A stretch of 11,695 bases of DNA from an uncultured Planctomycetaceae bacterium. GTDB lineage: Bacteria; Planctomycetota; Planctomycetia; Pirellulales; Pirellulaceae. This document shows positions 7,057 through 11,695 of this stretch, piece after piece. Each line of letters opens with the position of its first letter. The first letter of the stretch is position 1. Position numbers and translations under genes: made by a program. Below the pieces are notes generated by a model that searched no databases, had not been told where the DNA came from, and saw nothing but the letters and a program-made list of their open reading frames with translations. The DNA lies in assembly GCA_903927685.1 (NCBI GenBank), contig CAIYOB010000235.1, positions 1-11,695 of the forward strand, in the 5' to 3' direction.

Positions 7057-10000
7057 GTGTACATTTCCAGTCTGAAAATGGAACGGTTTGGTGTCTGGGC
7101 TGACTTGCGGCTGTCCAATTTGTCCGAAGGGCTGAACGTCATCTACGGCCCCAACGGCTCCGGCAAGACCACGGTCGTGCGGTTCATCAATGCGATTTTG
7201 TACGGCTTCGGAGATCAGGTTCGCCAGCGTTACCTGCCGGCGGGCGTCCAGGCCGGCGGGGCTCTGACGGTGCAAGGGCCGTTCGGGCGCCGGACGATCG
7301 TCCGGCGTGACGACGGCCCCGGTCAGGATCGACTGGTCGTCGAGAACGAGGATGCGGCCGTCGGCGGCATGCACCGCCTGCACGACTTGCTGGGCAGCGT
7401 GCGGCAGGATGTCTTCGAGCGCGTGTTCCAGGTCGAGTTCCAGGGCGACATGGACGTCGACAAGCTGATTCAGACGGCCTTGGCCGAAGGCTTTGACCTG
7501 CTGGGCTCGCACGCCGAGTCGGAGCGGGCGGCGGAATTGCAGGATCGGCTGCAGAGCAAACGCCACGCGCTGGCGGAAATCACGACCGCGGAGATTCCGT
7601 TCGAGGACCTGGTGCGGCGTCGCCGCGGACTGCAGCAGGAAGCGGAAACGCTGCAAGCTTCGTTGCACGACCGCCGTACGACTTGGGAGCGCCGCCTGGC
7701 CCAGCTGGACGCCAACCTGGTCGACCTGGAAGAGCAGGTCGAGAGCGTCGAGGAAGAACTGCGCACCGTCACGGCCCAGATCGAGACGCGTCAAGCGGAC
7801 CGGCAGGGCCGCGAAGCGTCGTTGCGGGAGGCGCATCAGCGGCAGGTGCAGTTGGAGACCCAACGCCGCCAGGGGCTGCGCGATATCGATATTCAGTTGG
7901 AACGTTGGCGAGGCGTGCTGCAGGACCTGGAAGACCGCAGCCGGCGGTTGCGGGACCAGGCGGGCTTCGTGCCCGGCCTGGAGTTCCGTGCGGACACCGA
8001 CCCGCGACGGTATTTGCGGCGGCTGGAAGACGGACTCGATCGGCTGCACAAATCGGTCGCCGACCTGGCACTAGCCGAGCCGGGGCAATGCCAGTGCGCG
8101 TCGCTGCGGGCCGCGCTGCAGCCGGCCCTGACGACGCTGCGCGAAGACGTGTACCGCTTGTGCAACGAACTGAGCGATTGGGAAGTCCGTTCGCAGCGCC
8201 GCGAGAGCCACGGGGAACTGAGCCAACTGCAGCGGTGCGAAGCTGAATTGCGATCGGCGATGGCCGGCTTGGCCCTGCAGCGTCAGGCTCTGCTGGCCGA
8301 ACTGGCGGCTGGCGGCGAGGCTGAACCGGTCGCTCTGGCGGCGGACCGCGCCGGCCTGTGCCACTGTCAGTATCATCCGCGTGTCGCGGACGCCGCCCCG
8401 AGCCAGGCCGACCCGCCGCTGCACGACGAAACGCTGTTGCATTGGGACGCGGACCTGCGCCGACTGGGCGCCAACCGCGATCGGCTCCGCGATGAACTGA
8501 GCACCCTGGAGGCCGAACTCCGCGACTTGCGCGACCAGCGGCGGCAGGTGGCCTTGGAATGCGATCCGGAATTTGAAGAGCACCGGCTGAAGGCGAAGCA
8601 ACAGGAACTGGAGGGCCTCGAGATCAACCTCCGCCAGTTCGAGCGGCGGCGGGAACTGATGGCTGCGGTGACTCGGCTGGAAGACGAATTTCGCGGCTTG
8701 ACCGCGCAAGTCCGCACGTCGGCGATCGTACTGGAGGCGTCGGAGTTGCTGCGCCGCCTGTCCGACGGCGAACTGTTGAAGCTCACGATCGACGGGAATC
8801 GTGCCTTGGGGATCCACCACCGTCGCGGCGAACGGCTGACTTACCCGCAATTGGGCTCCGGCGGGCGGGAACAGGTCTACTTGAGCCTGTGCCTGGCCCT
8901 GGTCGCCGCCTATGCCCGCCGCGGGACGCGTCTGCCGCTGATCCTGAACGACGCGTTTGCGAACATCGACAATCCGGGCGTCGCGACGGCCGCCGCGGTC
9001 CTGCGGGACTTCGGCCAGCAGGGGCATCAGGTGCTGCTGTTCACTCGCCACCAGCACGTGGCGGACCGTTTCCGATCACTGGACGTTTCCGTCCGGCAGC
9101 TGCCGGCCTTTGATCGCCCACGCGCTGCGGCACCGGCCCCGTCTGCCGAGCCGACACGGGCGCCGTCCCTCGCGGAGATCAACCAGCAACTGAACATGAT
9201 CGCCGAGGAATCGGCCCATGCGCCGCTGGTGGACGATCGCCCGCGTTGGAGTTCGGAAGAATTCCCCGGCGAATTGACGGACCGCGTGCGCGTCCGGACG
9301 CCGCAGCCGAGCCAGACGCCCGAATTGCTGGATGCCGATCTGGCGGCCGAGTTCTTCCTGTTGGAGTCCAGCCCGATCCAGGATGCCCCGTCGATCGACT
9401 CGGCGACCGCCGAGCGGTTCCGCAAGATCGGCGTCCTGTTCGTTCGCGATCTGCTGCGGCTGGATGTCGCCGAGGCGGCCGACCGGCTGCGGTATGCCGG
9501 GATCACGGCCCCCATGATCCGCCGCTGGCAAGCCGAGTCGCTATTGGCCTGCCGCATTCCCCGGCTGCGGCCGTACGATGCGCGGATCCTGGTCGCGTGC
9601 GGGATCGCCACGCCCGAGCAGTTGGCCCAAATGGAAGCCGCCGAACTCCGCCGCCGCGTCGAGCATTTTGCGGAGACCAGCACGGGCGACGTCCTGCTGC
9701 GGGCCGGCAACCGCTATGAGCTGTCGCGGTTGACCGAGTGGATCCACGCCGCACGCCGCGATCGCCAGCGGACCTGTGCCGCCAATGACCGGACGCCACG
9801 GTCGCCGCGTCCCCGGTACGAGCGGGAAGAACCCCGCCGGCCGGCAGCGACGGCGCGGCCGCGGACCCCGGAAGAATCCTCGCCGGTCGTGCTGAAGATG
9901 GAACAAGACCAGACGCCGCTACGGTTCTATCTGGAACTGGCCGACCCGATCGAACAGGCGCCGTCCATCGGGCCGAAAACGGCCGAGCGGCTGACGGCGA

Positions 10001-10356
10001 TCGGCATCGGCACCGTGGCGCCGTTCCTGCAAGCCGATCCGGCCGCGACGGCCGCACGGCTGAAACGCCGCAGCGTCGACGCCCAGGTTGTTCGCATCTG
10101 GCAGCAGCAGGCCACGCTGGTCTGCCGCGTCCCCTGGCTGCGCGGCCACGACGCGCAAATCCTGGTCGCCTGTGGCGTGACCGATCCGGAGATCTTGGCC
10201 AAGCTGGAACCGGCGACACTGTGGCAGACCGTCGGCCCGTTTGTCGAAAGCGACGAGGCGAAGCGGATGCTCCGCAACAGCAAGACCCCGGACTTGGCCG
10301 AAGTCACCCAGTGGATCCACTGGGCCAGCCGCGCCCGCACCCTGCGGGCGGCGTAG
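7057..10356 (+). CDS. SMC/Rad50-like (YhaN-type) ATPase with two C-terminal DUF4332-like HhH domains
   Basis: Protein of 1099 residues. Residues 1-160 are the N-terminal ABC/SMC half: Walker A GPNGSGKTT at 31-39 and a Q-loop region (VFQVEFQGDMD). Residues about 170-310 are a Glu/Arg/Leu-rich coiled coil. Residues about 310-450 hold a second helical hairpin bracketed by two CxC motifs, C345/C347 and C435/C437 (with H440). Coiled coil resumes to about 545. The C-terminal ATPase half has the signature LGSGGREQ (from 599) and a Walker B region ILNDAFANID with Asn631 where Asp is usual, then Asp632; H-loop candidates are H665 and H667. Residues about 770-902 and 963-1094 are two copies of one domain, each with APSI...TAER, a Trp (W824, W1015), and ARILVACG or AQILVACG. 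I recognise this as DUF4332, related to DNA-binding helix-hairpin-helix folds. A Pro/Arg-rich linker (about 905-955) joins them. No signal peptide, so cytoplasmic. Likely role: DNA end or structure recognition in repair. The usual SbcD/YhaO nuclease partner is not next to it. Family and ATPase role firm, biological role inferred. Confidence 0.85.
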   Translation: MYISSLKMERFGVWADLRLSNLSEGLNVIYGPNGSGKTTVVRFINAILYGFGDQVRQRYLPAGVQAGGALTVQGPFGRRTIVRRDDGPGQDRLVVENEDAAVGGMHRLHDLLGSVRQDVFERVFQVEFQGDMDVDKLIQTALAEGFDLLGSHAESERAAELQDRLQSKRHALAEITTAEIPFEDLVRRRRGLQQEAETLQASLHDRRTTWERRLAQLDANLVDLEEQVESVEEELRTVTAQIETRQADRQGREASLREAHQRQVQLETQRRQGLRDIDIQLERWRGVLQDLEDRSRRLRDQAGFVPGLEFRADTDPRRYLRRLEDGLDRLHKSVADLALAEPGQCQCASLRAALQPALTTLREDVYRLCNELSDWEVRSQRRESHGELSQLQRCEAELRSAMAGLALQRQALLAELAAGGEAEPVALAADRAGLCHCQYHPRVADAAPSQADPPLHDETLLHWDADLRRLGANRDRLRDELSTLEAELRDLRDQRRQVALECDPEFEEHRLKAKQQELEGLEINLRQFERRRELMAAVTRLEDEFRGLTAQVRTSAIVLEASELLRRLSDGELLKLTIDGNRALGIHHRRGERLTYPQLGSGGREQVYLSLCLALVAAYARRGTRLPLILNDAFANIDNPGVATAAAVLRDFGQQGHQVLLFTRHQHVADRFRSLDVSVRQLPAFDRPRAAAPAPSAEPTRAPSLAEINQQLNMIAEESAHAPLVDDRPRWSSEEFPGELTDRVRVRTPQPSQTPELLDADLAAEFFLLESSPIQDAPSIDSATAERFRKIGVLFVRDLLRLDVAEAADRLRYAGITAPMIRRWQAESLLACRIPRLRPYDARILVACGIATPEQLAQMEAAELRRRVEHFAETSTGDVLLRAGNRYELSRLTEWIHAARRDRQRTCAANDRTPRSPRPRYEREEPRRPAATARPRTPEESSPVVLKMEQDQTPLRFYLELADPIEQAPSIGPKTAERLTAIGIGTVAPFLQADPAATAARLKRRSVDAQVVRIWQQQATLVCRVPWLRGHDAQILVACGVTDPEILAKLEPATLWQTVGPFVESDEAKRMLRNSKTPDLAEVTQWIHWASRARTLRAA
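9364..10335 (+). repeat. In-gene duplication: two tandem DUF4332-like domains of the ATPase
   Basis: The two copies (about 9364-9762 and 9943-10335) align along their whole length, about 191 residues apart at the conserved Trp. Shared blocks include APSI, TAER, IG, RxW or RIW-Q, a Cys-Arg-(Ile/Val)-Pro turn, LVACG and TEWIH/TQWIH. Copy 2 keeps the hairpin IGPKTAERL; copy 1 has IDSATAERF, losing the Gly-Pro turn. They look like paralogous modules inside one gene, old enough to have diverged. Confidence 0.75.
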
Positions 10357-10491
10357 TGCGCCGTCGCCCTGCCGTTTACGGCGGAATCGCAGCGGAGCGG
10401 AGACCGGGCAGGACCAACGGGACTCGCTTCCCCAACTGCGGGTAGCGATGCGGCGGAGGTGGGCAAATGGCGAGCGGGTGGTGCCTGCTCG
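10357..10491. other. Convergent intergenic region
   Basis: 135 bases between the ATPase stop (plus) and the sialidase-like stop (minus). A small hairpin, CTGCCG-TTTA-CGGCGG at 10369-10384, lies 12 bases after the ATPase stop. It has no T-run in either direction, so it is at best a weak 3'-end structure. Nothing else is seen. Confidence 0.5.
10369..10384. terminator. Possible weak hairpin 3' to the ATPase gene
   Basis: A six-pair stem (one G-T pair) with a TTTA loop sits just past the stop codon. It lacks the T-run of an intrinsic terminator, so it may only protect the 3' end or be chance. Confidence 0.25.
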
Positions 10492-11559
10492 TCAATCCTC
10501 GAGCACCAGTTCGGCCAGGTAGATCGCGGTGATCGGCTGGCCCGACTCGTCGCGTTCGTGGCTGGAGTAGTACGAGACCAGGGCTCGGCCGGGGGCCAGC
10601 TCGATCAATCCGGGATACGAGTTGTCGCCGCCGCTGGGCAACTCGGCGAATTCATGCAACTGATCGCCCATCAGCCAGCACAGCGAGGTCTTGGGGCCGG
10701 TCTCCGGCGTCGTCTTGCGGCCGCCGACCACGTACCGGTCGCCCCACTTGGCCAGCAGCGGACCGCCGATGGCTCGATCCAGATCCTTGCGCTCCCACTC
10801 GGTGTACGGCGGGCGGGACCGCAGCAATTGGGCCGGTCCGCTGCGCCGGCCGATGCCCAGGATGCTGCCGTCCGGCTCGAACAGGAACGCGGTCTCGTCG
10901 CCGCCGATTTCCTGGAACACGGCCCGTTTCCGCCAGATCAAGCCGTCATCGCTCTCCAGCATCAACGACTCCACTTGCCGACCCTCGCCGCGTGTCTCCG
11001 CCTCGAACTCCAGCTTGCGCCGTCCGCACAGGTAGGCTTTGCCGTCGAACGCTGCCGCGCGCCAGATGTAGTGGCCGAACGTGCCTTCGAGCATGACCGG
11101 GCTGTGCCACGTCGCACCGTCGGCGGACCAGGCCGCGTAGCCGAGGTGCTTGTTCAGGTCGTAGTCCTCGCGGGCCAGCGTGGTCGCCCCGCTGTACCAG
11201 GTGCCCGTGACGACGAACAACTTGTCGCGAAACACCAGGAAATGCGGATCGCGCGTGTCCCGCAGTGGCACGGCGAACCGATGCACCGGCTGCCATTGCT
11301 GCGCATCGTCGCTCGCCAGGATGATGATCGACGCCGTCGGATGGACCATGTGTCCGTCCGGACAGCTGCGGAACGTCAAGTAGATCTTGCCCTGAAAGCG
11401 GACCAAGTCCGTAAACGCGTTGTGCTCGCCATTATGGAACACCCGCCGCAGCGATTCGACCCGCACACGGGGCGGCGTGTCGTCGGCGGCAAAGCTCACG
11501 CTGGCCATGAGCGCGAGTGCGGCGAACGGGGGTAAGGCTCGGGACAAGATCGACTTCAT
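10492..11559 (-). CDS. Secreted sialidase-like (BNR/Asp-box) beta-propeller protein
   Basis: Protein of 355 residues. The start is ATG at 11557-11559, with AGGAGG 8 bases upstream; the longer frame to 11631 would put 24 extra residues before the signal. Signal peptide: MKSILSRALPPFAALALMASVSFA, given here as n-region MKSILSR, core LPPFAALALMASV and cleavage site SFA/A. The mature part has regular strand units with Asp-boxes S-x-D-x-x-x-W: S83-W89 (SDDAQQW), S145-W151 (SADGATW), S203-W209 (SDDGLIW). This marks the sialidase-type propeller. Members include exo-sialidases and many binding or uncharacterised propellers. I cannot place the three Arg, the Tyr/Glu pair and the Asp of true sialidases, so hydrolysis of sialic acid is not shown. 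Location: periplasm or outside. It faces the ATPase gene tail to tail and lies 68 bases downstream of the partial gene at the right edge, on the same strand. Confidence 0.8.
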   Translation of the reverse strand: MKSILSRALPPFAALALMASVSFAADDTPPRVRVESLRRVFHNGEHNAFTDLVRFQGKIYLTFRSCPDGHMVHPTASIIILASDDAQQWQPVHRFAVPLRDTRDPHFLVFRDKLFVVTGTWYSGATTLAREDYDLNKHLGYAAWSADGATWHSPVMLEGTFGHYIWRAAAFDGKAYLCGRRKLEFEAETRGEGRQVESLMLESDDGLIWRKRAVFQEIGGDETAFLFEPDGSILGIGRRSGPAQLLRSRPPYTEWERKDLDRAIGGPLLAKWGDRYVVGGRKTTPETGPKTSLCWLMGDQLHEFAELPSGGDNSYPGLIELAPGRALVSYYSSHERDESGQPITAIYLAELVLED

Positions 11560-11567
11560 GGGGAACG

Positions 11568-11573
11568 CCTCCT
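11568..11573 (-). promoter_or_regulatory. Shine-Dalgarno site deciding the ATG start at 11559
   Basis: The minus strand reads AGGAGG, 8 bases, then ATG AAG TCG. This is the strongest ribosome site in the window and sets the sialidase-like start 72 bases inside the longest frame. Confidence 0.85.
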
Positions 11574-11627
11574 GCGCGTTGCTTGGATGCGGGAAAGTCG
11601 CGATCGCCGCGACCGCTCCCGGGAAGC

Positions 11628-11695
11628 TCAATACTCTCGCTTGCCAATCAGCCCCGGCAACGGCTGCGGGTAGGTGCCGTCGGCGCGAACGGGCA
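11628..11695 (-). CDS. C-terminal end of an unidentified gene (runs off the right edge)
   Basis: On the minus strand an open frame enters from the right edge and ends at TGA (11628-11630). Its last residues are PVRADGTYPQPLPGLIGKRE followed by Y. The tail is rich in Pro and Gly, which is plausible for a real C-terminus, and the stop sits 68 bases before the sialidase-like start, as expected for an upstream co-directional gene. About 22 codons are too few to assign a family. Confidence 0.45.
   Translation of the reverse strand, partial: PVRADGTYPQPLPGLIGKREY

Noticed and set aside
7030..8049. 339-codon minus-strand frame over the ATPase start
   Set aside because: It overlaps the Walker A coding region and the ribosome site of the plus gene, with no domain of its own.
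8071..9057. 328-codon minus-strand frame within the ATPase gene
   Set aside because: It lies opposite the signature and Walker B region, which are clearly coding on plus; the translation is Gln/Val/Leu-rich shadow.
7057..10356. Anti-phage defence system built around the ATPase
   Set aside because: Some defence systems use SMC-like ATPases, but no nuclease, TOPRIM, effector, integrase or other defence gene is near. The neighbours are secreted housekeeping-type proteins.
10459..11535. 358-codon plus-strand frame antisense to the sialidase-like gene
   Set aside because: The minus frame has Asp-boxes, a signal peptide and AGGAGG; the plus frame has none of these.

Overview
The window is high-GC bacterial DNA, coding-dense and without RNA genes, mobile elements or CRISPR. 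It holds four complete protein genes and two genes cut by the window edges. Three things fit Planctomycetota (Pirellulales-like): large secreted FG-GAP proteins, a secreted Asp-box (BNR/sialidase-like) protein, and a recombination-type ATPase fused to domains I recognise as DUF4332. This is inferred from gene content, not from a marker gene.

Layout, left to right. (1) 1..450, minus: N-terminal 150 residues of a secreted beta-propeller (FG-GAP/PQQ-like) protein, starting at GTG. (2) 553..3798, minus: a 1081-residue secreted protein with a jelly-roll-like N-terminus, FG-GAP repeats and a probable glycoside-hydrolase domain whose layout resembles GH98. (3) 3994..6831, minus: a 945-residue exported zinc protease of family M16 with two tandem domains, only the first catalytic. 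(4) 7057..10356, plus: a 1099-residue ABC/SMC-like ATPase (YhaN/Rad50 style) with two C-terminal DUF4332-like helix-hairpin-helix modules. (5) 10492..11559, minus: a 355-residue secreted sialidase-like (Asp-box) protein. (6) 11628..11695, minus: the last 22 or so codons of another gene.

The minus-strand genes all look extracytoplasmic. They fit a scavenging role: glycan-binding propellers, glycosidase-like proteins and a periplasmic protease. The gaps between them (68 to 195 bases) allow co-transcription of neighbours but do not prove it. The plus-strand ATPase stands alone. It is divergent from the protease and convergent with the sialidase-like gene, and it lacks the nuclease gene (SbcD/YhaO type) that normally sits next to such an ATPase. 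It is the most unusual item here: a Walker-B-position Asn, two CxC motifs bracketing a helical insert, and a duplicated HhH tail.

Four starts were set by strong Shine-Dalgarno sequences (GTG at 450, ATG at 6831, GTG at 7057, ATG at 11559). Three of these shorten the longest open frame. No gene-free stretch exceeds 300 bases.
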